The notes: generated by a model not told the origin, from the letters alone. A DNA stretch of 5,232 nt from Betaproteobacteria bacterium (GCA_009927195.1 RFNL01000391.1:1-5232), one strand, 5' to 3'; positions 1 through 5,232 are shown, counted from the first letter of the stretch. Made by a program: numbers and translations.

Positions 1-24
1 GAACTGGTGTGGGGGCAGGCATGA
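1..24 (+). CDS. C-terminal end of upstream operon gene (partial)
   Basis: Reading frame 1 gives the residues ELVWGQA followed by TGA at 22-24. This stop overlaps the ATG of the next gene as an ATGA junction, the usual sign of translationally coupled genes. The next gene encodes the small C-terminal domain that is often fused to, or encoded next to, an AtuA (DUF1446-type) large domain. The missing gene may therefore be that AtuA-like large protein. Only seven codons are visible, so the identity is inferred from context and the existence of the gene from the overlap alone. Confidence 0.45.
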   Translation, partial: ELVWGQA

Positions 25-359
25 GGGTGGGCGATATCGCCAGCGGGCGCAGCGGTGACAAGGGCGATACGCTCGACCTGAGTTTGGTGGCTTGTGACGG
101 CAAGCATTACGATCTGCTGCGCCAGTACCTCACCACCGAGCGGGTGCGCGCCATCACCGCACCATGCTTTGATTCGCCCGTGTTGCGCTATGAAGTGCCT
201 GGACTGAAAGCCTTGAAATTTGTTTTTCCGCAGGCCTTGCCAGGCGGTGTGTATGCGTCCATGCACGCGGGTTTGCACTGGCAAAAAGCCGCCATTTGGT
301 TGTTGCTGGACCATCGCATGCCCCACCTCACAGGAGAGCACCATGCGGCAGTGGGATGA
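21..359 (+). CDS. AtuA-like C-terminal (ferredoxin-fold) domain protein
   Basis: This 112-residue protein resembles the small domain that forms the C-terminus of AtuA-family proteins (acyclic terpene utilisation) and in many bacteria is a separate gene beside the large domain. The signature RSGDKGD lies at residues 10-16, after a GDIA strand. It is followed by a YDLLRQYLTTERV segment and a central ALKFVFPQALPGGV stretch typical of the family. The biochemical role is not established; the family occurs in acyl-CoA catabolic operons. ATG at 21 was chosen because it forms an ATGA overlap with the upstream frame and has a G-rich stretch (11-15) before it. An in-frame GTG at 9 would add four residues, and no in-frame stop is visible before it. 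The 3' end overlaps the acyl-CoA synthetase start by 17 nt. Family assignment is fairly sure; function is not. Confidence 0.8.
   Translation: MRVGDIASGRSGDKGDTLDLSLVACDGKHYDLLRQYLTTERVRAITAPCFDSPVLRYEVPGLKALKFVFPQALPGGVYASMHAGLHWQKAAIWLLLDHRMPHLTGEHHAAVG
332..338 (+). promoter_or_regulatory. Ribosome binding site of the acyl-CoA synthetase
   Basis: AGGAGAG lies four bases before the ATG at 343, inside the end of the preceding gene. It decides the start: the frame stays open upstream to 220, but that extension has no such site and reads as out-of-frame sequence of the AtuA-like gene. Confidence 0.75.
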
Positions 360-1950
360 CAGCTGGCCCGCCATGCGACAAGAAGCCCACCATGGCGATC
401 GGGTGGTGACTTGCTTTGCCAAGCGCTTGCACCGCTTGCACGATCTGCTGACCCAAGCCGTTCAACGCAACCCCGATGGCGTGGCCTTGGTGTGCAATGA
501 CCAACGCATGACGTACCGAGGCTTGGCTCAGGCCAGCCAGCGCTTGGCCGGGGCCATGCGCGCCCATGGTGTGGCCGAGGGTGACCGGGTTGCTTTGTTG
601 CTGGGCAACCGCATCGAGTTTGTGGTGGCTTTGTTTGCGGCCACCCAAATTGGGGCCATCACCGTGCCTTTGAGCATTCGGGAACAAAAGCCCGGCCTGG
701 CCTATGCCTTGTCGCACTGTGCTGCCGTTTGTGTGTTGCACGAGGCCGAACTGGCCGATTTATTGCCTGCGCCCAGTGAAACGCCACAGTTGCGTCATCG
801 GATTGGCATGGCTGCCTGCACTGGCTCTGTCTTGTATGCGCACTGGCAGGCGCATGCCCCGTTGAGCGATGTCACACCCGTGCACGAAGAAGACACCGCC
901 GTGATTTTGTACACCTCGGGCACCACTGGGCGGCCCAAGGGTGCCATGCTCACCCACTTGAGCTTGGTGCATTCGTCCATGCACTACCAAATTGCCATGG
1001 GTTTGAGTTCCACAGACTGCTCGGTGGCCACGGTGCCTTTGAGCCATGTCACCGGCTTGGTGGCCTTGATCACCACCTTGGTTTTATGCGCAGGCAAGTT
1101 GGTGGTGATGCCGCAGTTCAAAGCCCCTGAGTTCTTGCAACTGGCCCAGCGCGAGCGCATGACCCACACCCTGATGGTGCCTGCCATGTACAACCTGTGC
1201 TTGTTGTGCCCGGAGTTTGACAACATTGACTTGTCGAGTTGGCGCGTGGGCGCTTATGGGGGTGCGCCCATGCCCGTGGCTTCCATCGAAAAACTCGCCC
1301 TCAAAATGCCACGCCTGATGTTGATGAACTGCTATGGGTCGACCGAAACCACCTCCCCCGCCACCTTGATGCCCCAGGGCGAAACCGCCGACCACAACGA
1401 TACCGTGGGCAAGCCATTGGCTTGTGTGGAAATGCGGGTGATGGATGCCCAAGGCCATGAATTACCCGCTGGTGAAATGGGCGAGATTTGGATCAAAGGC
1501 CCCATGGTGGTCAAAGGCTACTGGGACAATCCGCAGGCCACGGCGGACAACTTCACCGCGGGTTTTTGGCATTCGGGCGATCTGGGTTCTATCGATGCCC
1601 AAGGCTATGTGCGGGTTCACGACCGCATCAAAGACATGATCAACCGGGGTGGCTACAAGATTTACACGATTGAAGTGGAAAACGCTTTGTACGAACACCC
1701 CGACGTGCTCGAAAGCGCCGTGGTGGCAAAGCCCTGCCCGGTGTTGGGAGAGCGGGTACATGCTTTTGTCACCCTGCGCCAGGCGGGCACCACCGAGGCG
1801 GTGTTGCGAGACCACTGTGCCCAGCGTTTGTCTGATTACAAGGTGCCAGAATCCATCACCTTATCCACTGCGCCCTTGCCACGCAATGCCAATGGCAAAC
1901 TGCTCAAACGTGCTTTGCGCGATCAACTCAACCACCCCAGCACGACATAG
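343..1950 (+). CDS. AMP-dependent acyl-CoA synthetase (class I adenylate-forming)
   Basis: This 535-residue enzyme has the normal family length. It should activate a carboxylic acid with ATP to an acyl-AMP and then to the CoA thioester in the cytoplasm. Visible motifs, in order, are the phosphate-binding loop YTSGTTGRPKG (190-200), the A5 motif YGSTETT (331-337), WHSGDLG with the ribose-binding Asp (409-415, D413), and the hinge region DRIKDMINRGGYKIY (427-441) leading to IEVEN. The C-terminal PRNANGK motif carries the catalytic lysine K519. All core residues are present, so it is probably active. The substrate cannot be read from sequence; the hinge style resembles medium- or long-chain and other fatty-acid-type ligases rather than acetyl-CoA synthetase. 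It sits between the AtuA-like gene (17-nt overlap) and the hydratase (12-nt gap), and is probably the entry step of the pathway. The ATG at 343 is set by a strong ribosome binding site. Confidence 0.93.
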   Translation: MRQWDDSWPAMRQEAHHGDRVVTCFAKRLHRLHDLLTQAVQRNPDGVALVCNDQRMTYRGLAQASQRLAGAMRAHGVAEGDRVALLLGNRIEFVVALFAATQIGAITVPLSIREQKPGLAYALSHCAAVCVLHEAELADLLPAPSETPQLRHRIGMAACTGSVLYAHWQAHAPLSDVTPVHEEDTAVILYTSGTTGRPKGAMLTHLSLVHSSMHYQIAMGLSSTDCSVATVPLSHVTGLVALITTLVLCAGKLVVMPQFKAPEFLQLAQRERMTHTLMVPAMYNLCLLCPEFDNIDLSSWRVGAYGGAPMPVASIEKLALKMPRLMLMNCYGSTETTSPATLMPQGETADHNDTVGKPLACVEMRVMDAQGHELPAGEMGEIWIKGPMVVKGYWDNPQATADNFTAGFWHSGDLGSIDAQGYVRVHDRIKDMINRGGYKIYTIEVENALYEHPDVLESAVVAKPCPVLGERVHAFVTLRQAGTTEAVLRDHCAQRLSDYKVPESITLSTAPLPRNANGKLLKRALRDQLNHPSTT

Positions 1951-1962
1951 AAAGACACGACC

Positions 1963-2439
1963 ATGTCCCATCAATGCACTTTCAACAATTTGGATGAACT
2001 GCGCCAAGCGGTGGGTCGGGAGGCCTTTGTCACCGATTGGGTGCTGATCGACCAAAAGCGCATTGATTTGTTTGCCCTGGCCACCGATGACCCGCAGTGG
2101 ATCCATGTGGATCCGGTGCGCTCGGCGCAAGAGTCGCCCTTTGGCTGCACCATCGCCCATGGTTTTTTAACCCTGTCTTTGCTCGGGCGTTTTTACGATC
2201 ATCACATGGCCTTGCCCTTTTGCAAAATGGGCATCAACTATGGGCTCAACCGGGTGCGCTTTACCAACCCGGTCAAGGTCGATCGCCGCGTGCGTGGCCG
2301 CTTTGTGCTGGCCCAGTTGGAAGACATCGCGGGTGGGGTGCAAATGACCTTCAATGTCACCATTGAAATAGACGGCGAGGAGCGTCCCGCTTGTGTGGCC
2401 GAGTCGGTGGTGCGACAGTACTTTGAAGCAGCGATCTGA
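1963..2439 (+). CDS. MaoC/NodN-like enoyl-CoA hydratase
   Basis: This 158-residue single hot-dog-fold protein resembles the MaoC dehydratases of the NodN / mycobacterial Rv0130 type, which hydrate trans-2-enoyl-CoA to (R)-3-hydroxyacyl-CoA. The hydratase signature starts at TDDPQWIHVD (41-50), with the expected catalytic pair D43 and H48. It continues with FGCTIAHGFLTLSLL (60-74), including the conserved IAHG. The segment INYGLNRVRF (91-100) and the late ACVAESVVR match the same subgroup. Length agrees with this one-domain class. It is 12 nt after the synthetase and 13 nt before the SDR, so it probably acts on an enoyl-CoA derived from the activated acid. The upstream ribosome binding site is weak (AGAAAGA), suggesting dependence on translation of the previous gene. 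The stereochemistry and substrate are inferred from the family. Confidence 0.9.
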   Translation: MSHQCTFNNLDELRQAVGREAFVTDWVLIDQKRIDLFALATDDPQWIHVDPVRSAQESPFGCTIAHGFLTLSLLGRFYDHHMALPFCKMGINYGLNRVRFTNPVKVDRRVRGRFVLAQLEDIAGGVQMTFNVTIEIDGEERPACVAESVVRQYFEAAI

Positions 2440-2452
2440 AAGTGAAAAGCCC

Positions 2453-3232
2453 ATGAATCAAACCCAACGGGTAGCCATCGTCACAGGCGGTGGCGGTGGC
2501 GTGGGCGCGGCCACGGCCCTCATGTTGGCCCAGCGTGGCTACCACCTGGCCATCACCTACCAGCGCAACCCCGACAACGCCCAGCAAGTGGTGCAAGCAT
2601 GTCAGGCGCTCGGTGTAGAGGCTTTTGCCATGGCTGTCAATGTGGCCGAAGATGCCGATTGCCAAGCCTTGGTACAAGCCACCCATGCACGCTGGGGCCG
2701 CCTTGATGGCTTGGCCAATTGCGCTGGCACCACCACCTTTGTCCCCTTGACCGATATGGATGCGGTGAATGCAAAGGACTTTCACGACATTTACGCGGTC
2801 AATGCCATTGGTCCCTTTCAAATGGCCCGCGCAGCGGCCAAGCACATGGGCGATGGTGCGGCCATCGTCAATGTGTCTTCGCTGGCGGCGGAGACCGGAC
2901 GCGGTAGCTCTTACCCCTATGTGCTGTCAAAGGCCGCGCTCAACACCCTGACCATCAGTTTGGCCCGCACCTTGGCCCCCAAAATCCGCGTCAATGGGGT
3001 CATGCCCGGCATGATCGAGGGGCGCTGGATGCGCGATGGCTTGGGCGACGCCTCTTATGAACGGGTGAAAAAAGATTTCAGCGACTTGTCTGCGTTGGGC
3101 AAAATCAGCCAACCTGAAGACATCGCCCGTGCCGTGGTGTGGCTGCTCGAACCCGATGCGGTGATCACCGGGCAAATGCTCAAGGTCGATGCGGGCTTTA
3201 CCTTGGGCCGCGACCGCAATCAAAGCCGTTGA
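2453..3232 (+). CDS. Short-chain dehydrogenase/reductase (FabG-like)
   Basis: This 259-residue classical SDR has the cofactor loop TGGGGGVG (11-18), an NAG-type motif read as NCAG (89-92), and the active-site set N117, S143, Y156 and K160 (YVLSK). It also has NGVMPGMIEG (181-190), the PG region after the active site, and a C-terminal DAGFTLG similar to the FabG DGG motif. R38 after the second beta strand hints at NADP(H) preference. The Asp usually seen near residue 60-65 is Asn here (N63). It likely interconverts a 3-hydroxyacyl-CoA and 3-oxoacyl-CoA after the neighbouring hydratase, but SDR substrates are hard to predict. The ATG at 2453 is chosen because the family begins about ten residues before the TGxxxGxG loop. 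The frame is open up to 2393, inside the hydratase gene, but that part has no SDR resemblance. Confidence 0.92.
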   Translation: MNQTQRVAIVTGGGGGVGAATALMLAQRGYHLAITYQRNPDNAQQVVQACQALGVEAFAMAVNVAEDADCQALVQATHARWGRLDGLANCAGTTTFVPLTDMDAVNAKDFHDIYAVNAIGPFQMARAAAKHMGDGAAIVNVSSLAAETGRGSSYPYVLSKAALNTLTISLARTLAPKIRVNGVMPGMIEGRWMRDGLGDASYERVKKDFSDLSALGKISQPEDIARAVVWLLEPDAVITGQMLKVDAGFTLGRDRNQSR

Positions 3233-3245
3233 ACCCAACAAAAAC

Positions 3246-3251
3246 AGGAGA
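3246..3251 (+). promoter_or_regulatory. Ribosome binding site of the Bug-family receptor
   Basis: AGGAGA ends five bases before the ATG at 3257, in the 24-nt gap after the SDR. It is stronger than the sites of the two preceding genes, which fits high expression of a periplasmic receptor. Confidence 0.7.
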
Positions 3252-3256
3252 CTTGC

Positions 3257-4225
3257 ATGAGACCCAACCCAACCCTGGCAGCCCTGGCGCTGGCATTGTC
3301 GAGCGCCTTGCCTGTGGCACAGGCCCAAGATTGGCCCAACAAACCGGTGCGCGTGGTCACCGCTTTCGCCGCAGGCAGCGCCAGTGACATCTTGGCGCGC
3401 ATGGTGGCCGAGGACTTTCAGGGCCACTTCAAACAAAGCTTTGTAGTGGATAACAAACCCGGTGCATCCGGCATCATCGCCGCCGAAAACGTGGCCAAGT
3501 CGGCCCCCGATGGCTACACCTTGTTTTTGACCACCAACACGGTGCACTCGGCCAATCCGTACTTGTTCAAAAAGTTGCCTTACGACCCGATCAAAGATTT
3601 CAGCCCGATTGGCCGTTTGGGTTATGCGCCCTTTGTGCTGGCGGTCAAGTCCGATTTCCCAGCCAAAAATGTGCAAGAGTTGATGGCTTACGCGCGCAAG
3701 CCCGAGAACAAAGCCAGCTACGCCTATGGCAACAGCACCGGCCAAGTGGCGGGGGCTGCCTTCAGCTCGCTCACGCGTTTGAATGCTTCAGCCGTGCCCT
3801 ACAAGAGCACGCCTCAGGCCTTGACCGATTTGATCGGCGGACAGGTGACTTTCTTGTTTGTGGATTTGGCATCGAGTCGCCCGCATGTGCAGTCGGGCCG
3901 GGTGCGGGCACTGGCTTTGAGCGCCGAACAAAAAAGCGCCTTGGCCGCCGATCTGCCCACCGTGGCCGAGCAGGCCAATCTGCCCGGCTTTGACCTGGCC
4001 GCCTGGATTGGTGTGGTCGGCCCAGCGGGCATGCCATCGGCCATCGTCAACAAACTGAGCGAGCGACTGGCCAGCATGCTGGTGCGCAAAGATGTGGCCG
4101 AGCGCTTGGTGGGTCTGGGGGTGGAAGCCCACCCCAGCACCGCCGCTGAATTGGATGCCTACATGAAGAAGCAACTCGAAGGCTGGGGACGCAAGGTCAA
4201 GGATGCGGGGATACAGCCCGATTGA
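3257..4225 (+). CDS. Bug/TctC-family periplasmic solute-binding protein
   Basis: This 322-residue protein has the standard length of the Bug (TctC) receptors of tripartite tricarboxylate-type transport, a family greatly expanded in Burkholderiales. A Sec signal peptide covers residues 1-23: a short charged start, the hydrophobic stretch LAALALALSSALPV, and cleavage after AQA before QDWP. Family motifs follow: the first ligand loop AFAAGSASDILAR (36-48), DNKPGASG (65-72), SAPDGYTL (82-89), YDPIKDFSPI (109-118), and a GWGRKVKDAGI C-terminus. It should bind a carboxylate in the periplasm. No TctA/TctB membrane subunits are present here, so it either uses a transporter encoded elsewhere or acts in sensing, as orphan Bug proteins often do. 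Its place as last gene of the operon suggests that its ligand is the pathway substrate. No terminator is visible after it. Confidence 0.95.
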   Translation: MRPNPTLAALALALSSALPVAQAQDWPNKPVRVVTAFAAGSASDILARMVAEDFQGHFKQSFVVDNKPGASGIIAAENVAKSAPDGYTLFLTTNTVHSANPYLFKKLPYDPIKDFSPIGRLGYAPFVLAVKSDFPAKNVQELMAYARKPENKASYAYGNSTGQVAGAAFSSLTRLNASAVPYKSTPQALTDLIGGQVTFLFVDLASSRPHVQSGRVRALALSAEQKSALAADLPTVAEQANLPGFDLAAWIGVVGPAGMPSAIVNKLSERLASMLVRKDVAERLVGLGVEAHPSTAAELDAYMKKQLEGWGRKVKDAGIQPD

Positions 4226-4261
4226 TGGGCGGGCATTGATCACTGTGAACAATTGATTGCA
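4226..4261 (+). promoter_or_regulatory. Short gap before the toxin gene; possible operator
   Basis: These 36 bases separate the receptor gene from the toxin. They contain ATTGAT twice (4235-4240 and 4252-4257, 17 bases apart) and two perfect six-base palindromes, TGATCA (4237-4242) and CAATTG (4250-4255). Toxin-antitoxin operons are usually self-repressed at such a place, so this may be the operator. No convincing -35/-10 pair with normal spacing was found, and no hairpin terminator for the upstream operon. The regulatory role is a guess. Confidence 0.25.
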
Positions 4262-4567
4262 ATGATCCGGTACACGATCAAACGCACGCCTGAGTTTGAC
4301 AACTGGTTGTCTGGAATCAAGCATGGCATGACCCGCATCCGGCTGGCCAAGCGATTGGACAAAGCGCAACGCGGTTTGTTGGGTGATGTGGCACCGGTGG
4401 GCAATGGCGTGATGGAAATGCGTGAATTCTTTGGGCCGGGCCGGCGCATGTACGACATCGAGCAAAACGGCATGTTGATCGTGATGTTGGGGGGTGGGGA
4501 CAAATCTTCACAATCTGCTGACATTTTGCGGGCCATCGATTTGGGTCTGAAAATCACAGGTGAATAA
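4262..4567 (+). CDS. RelE/ParE-superfamily toxin, HI1419-type addiction module killer protein
   Basis: This 101-residue protein matches the small-toxin family typified by HI1419 of Haemophilus. These are RelE/ParE-fold proteins paired with an HI1420-type antitoxin, probably acting on translation. The family pattern is visible: TPEFDNWLSGIKHG (9-22), RIRLAKRLDKAQRGLLGD (25-42), VGNGVMEMREFFGPGRRMY (46-64) and MLGGGDKSSQSADILRAI (75-92). Two usual residues differ: GPGYR is GPGRR and the LLCGGDK core is MLGGGDK. The ATG at 4262 gives an N-terminus of normal family length; a TTG at 4253 would add three residues. Neither has a strong ribosome binding site, so translation may depend on the upstream gene or be deliberately low. 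The antitoxin follows directly. Toxin-first order is normal for this family. Confidence 0.88.
   Translation: MIRYTIKRTPEFDNWLSGIKHGMTRIRLAKRLDKAQRGLLGDVAPVGNGVMEMREFFGPGRRMYDIEQNGMLIVMLGGGDKSSQSADILRAIDLGLKITGE
4558..4563 (+). promoter_or_regulatory. Ribosome binding site for the original antitoxin start (ATG 4569)
   Basis: AGGTGA lies in the last codons of the toxin gene, five bases before the ATG at 4569. It is a clear match to the 16S rRNA anti-Shine-Dalgarno sequence. It serves a start that, as the sequence stands, produces only eight codons. It is part of the case that the antitoxin once began at 4569. Confidence 0.6.
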
Positions 4568-4568
4568 C

Positions 4569-4595
4569 ATGGCTAAAAAAAATAAAGGTGACTGA
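4569..4595 (+). other. Interrupted start of the antitoxin: eight-codon frame with an A8 run
   Basis: ATG at 4569, one base after the toxin stop and behind a good ribosome binding site, reads MAKKNKGD and stops at TGA 4593-4595. The stretch contains eight consecutive A (4575-4582). If the run were seven A, the same ATG would read MAKKIKVTDLPGLDMADYL and continue through the whole antitoxin, giving 104 residues ending at 4884. MAKK-like lysine-rich starts are usual for this antitoxin family. The frame break may be a real indel, slippage at the homopolymer, or a sequencing error. As an alternative, the short frame could be a coupling leader peptide. Confidence 0.55.
4586..4591 (+). promoter_or_regulatory. 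Second AGGTGA ribosome binding site, for TTG 4597
   Basis: AGGTGA is followed after five bases by TTG at 4597, in the antitoxin frame. It could let the antitoxin be translated despite the broken upstream start. The block 4586-4601 matches 4558-4573 at 12 of 16 positions, so the initiation region appears twice, 28 bases apart. Confidence 0.4.
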
Positions 4596-4884
4596 CTTGC
4601 CCGGTTTAGACATGGCCGATTACCTCAAGACGGATGAGGACATGGTCAATTATCTGAACTTGGTGCTGGAAGAAAACGACCCCGCAGGGTTGAATCATGC
4701 GCTTGGCAATATTGCGCACGCGCGCGGTATGACCGAGGTGGCGCTTGCCTCAGGCCTGCCCCGAGAGGCACTCTACAAAGCCCTTCGCCCCACATCGCAC
4801 CCGCGCTTCGACACAATTGCCAGGGTTTGCACAGCCCTGGGTGTGAAATTGGTCGCTCAACCTTTACAGCGTACATCGGTGTAA
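4588..4884 (+). CDS. HI1420-type antitoxin, XRE-like DNA-binding protein
   Basis: This is the antitoxin partner of the preceding toxin: it should bind and neutralise it and repress the operon through a helix-turn-helix. Read from GTG 4588 it has 98 residues. The family pattern is clear: LDMADYLKTDEDMVNYLNLVLEE (7-29), DPAGLNHALGNIAHARGM (31-48), then the helix-turn-helix EVALASGLPREALYKALRP (50-68) and PRFDTIARVCTALGVKL (72-88). The start is uncertain. GTG 4588 is the first start codon in frame, but it has no usable ribosome binding site. TTG 4597 has AGGTGA (4586-4591) at ideal spacing and would give 95 residues. The ancestral start was probably ATG 4569, now cut off by a one-base frame difference at the A8 run. 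The conserved core is intact whichever start is used, so function may survive. Confidence 0.85.
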   Translation: MTDLPGLDMADYLKTDEDMVNYLNLVLEENDPAGLNHALGNIAHARGMTEVALASGLPREALYKALRPTSHPRFDTIARVCTALGVKLVAQPLQRTSV

Positions 4885-4903
4885 TGGGCTGCTGCCGCAA
4901 TCG

Positions 4904-4919
4904 TGGACACCGACCTAAG
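4904..4919. repeat. Probable terminal inverted repeat of the IS3-family element
   Basis: TGGACACCGACCTAAG begins with the TG typical of IS3-family termini and lies at the 3' end of the transposase gene, overlapping its stop codon (4915-4917). The partner repeat is beyond the window, so length and identity cannot be verified. The bases TCG or ATCG immediately before it would be one copy of the target duplication. Confidence 0.45.
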
Positions 4920-5232
4920 CGAATAACGCTTCCTCGAACTTTACAGGACTGACATACCCAAGCGTCGAATGCCGCCGTTGGGGGTTGTAGAAGACCTTGA
5001 TGTCATCAAAGACATCCGCTCTTTCCTGAGCGCGCGTCCTGTTCACCTTGCGATGAACTCGTTCCAATTTCAATGTCGAGAAGAAACTCTCCATGGCCGA
5101 GTTGTCCCAAACTTCCCCAGCACGGCTCATGCCGCAGGTGATGCCTTGCTCTGCCAGTAACTTCTGTAAGTGCTTGCTGGTGTACTGACTGCCCTGAACT
5201 GAATGATGCAGCAATGCCTCGGGCTTATCCCA
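4915..5232 (-). pseudogene. IS3-family transposase OrfB, C-terminal part, catalytic Asp replaced by Val
   Basis: This is the C-terminal 105 residues of an IS3-family DDE (rve-fold) transposase; the frame stays open to the window edge (WDKPEALLHHS...), so the start lies outside. Typical landmarks are HHSVQGSQYTS, the block WDNSAMESFFSTLKLE, the FDDIKVFYNPQRRHSTLGY segment and the SPVKFEE ending. The catalytic Glu of WDNSAMES is present (codon 5089-5091), exactly 35 residues after the position of the second Asp, as expected. However, that position, normally HSDxGSQY, is Val (codon 5197-5199, GTT where GAT is expected), one base from the active form. The protein is otherwise uninterrupted, but loss of a DDE acid should abolish transposition. 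It is called a pseudogene for that reason; by length alone it would be an intact partial CDS. Confidence 0.85.

Larger units (their letters stand above)
4904..5232 (-). mobile_element. Right end of an IS3-family insertion sequence (partial)
   Basis: The minus-strand transposase fragment and the base pattern at its end identify an IS3-family element running out of the window. IS3 elements end in 5'-TG...CA-3'. The plus-strand sequence TGGACACCGACC beginning at 4904, just beyond the transposase stop, fits such an end. The element therefore sits about 19 bp after the antitoxin stop. The other end, orfA and the target duplication are outside the window, so the exact boundary is provisional. Confidence 0.8.

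Noticed and set aside
220..342. N-terminal extension of the acyl-CoA synthetase to 220
   Set aside because: The added residues are a shifted reading of the AtuA-like gene, cysteine-rich and without homology, while a strong ribosome binding site marks ATG 343.
2393..2452. N-terminal extension of the SDR to 2393
   Set aside because: It lies within the hydratase coding region, and the SDR fold starts properly with the ATG at 2453.
2927..3745. Long open frame of 272 codons on the minus strand
   Set aside because: It lies fully antisense to the SDR and Bug genes, both strongly supported by family motifs. Its His/Gly/Gln-rich translation is what the complement of such G+C-rich genes gives.
4253..4261. 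TTG 4253 as toxin start
   Set aside because: It adds only three residues before a natural-looking ATG and has no better ribosome binding site.
3788..4465. Minus-strand open frame of 225 codons across the receptor and toxin genes
   Set aside because: It is antisense to two recognised genes and spans their boundary. The translation shows no family resemblance.
4969..5160. Plus-strand frame of 63 codons inside the insertion sequence
   Set aside because: It is antisense to the well-matched IS3 transposase and has no recognisable features.

Overview
The window looks like a chromosomal segment of a betaproteobacterium, most likely Comamonadaceae or a close Burkholderiales relative. The reasons are the G+C-rich coding sequence with heavy TTG leucine use, a Bug/TctC-type periplasmic binding protein as the last gene of a catabolic operon, and the families present. 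No rRNA, tRNA or other phylogenetic marker is present, so this placement is an inference.

Positions 1 to 4225 hold one tightly packed plus-strand operon. In order it contains: the last codons of an upstream gene (1-24); a small AtuA-like C-terminal-domain protein (21-359); an acyl-CoA synthetase (343-1950); a MaoC/NodN-like enoyl-CoA hydratase (1963-2439); a short-chain dehydrogenase/reductase (2453-3232); and a secreted Bug-family solute receptor (3257-4225). Genes overlap or lie 12 to 24 nt apart. Together they read as a pathway for an unidentified carboxylic acid: capture in the periplasm, activation to a CoA thioester, hydration of an enoyl-CoA, and oxidation of the hydroxyacyl-CoA. The AtuA-like protein suggests a branched, terpenoid-like or otherwise non-standard substrate. 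No acyl-CoA dehydrogenase, thiolase or transporter membrane subunit is in view.

Positions 4226 to 4884 hold a type II toxin-antitoxin pair of the HI1419/HI1420 kind, toxin first, on the same strand. Its central part is clearly more A+T-rich than the operon (51 of 120 bases are G or C in 4501-4620, against 35 of 60 in 3481-3540). The antitoxin start is abnormal. A well-placed ATG with a good ribosome binding site one base after the toxin stop runs into a run of eight A and then a stop. Removing one A would join it to the antitoxin frame.

Positions about 4904 to 5232 are the right end of an IS3-family insertion sequence in the opposite orientation, entering from beyond the window edge. Its transposase fragment has the IS3 DDE signature, but the second catalytic Asp is replaced by Val, so this copy is probably inactive. 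No CRISPR array, RNA gene or convincing intrinsic terminator was seen. The clearest oddities are the antitoxin frameshift and the D-to-V transposase; the least understood part is the AtuA-linked catabolic operon.
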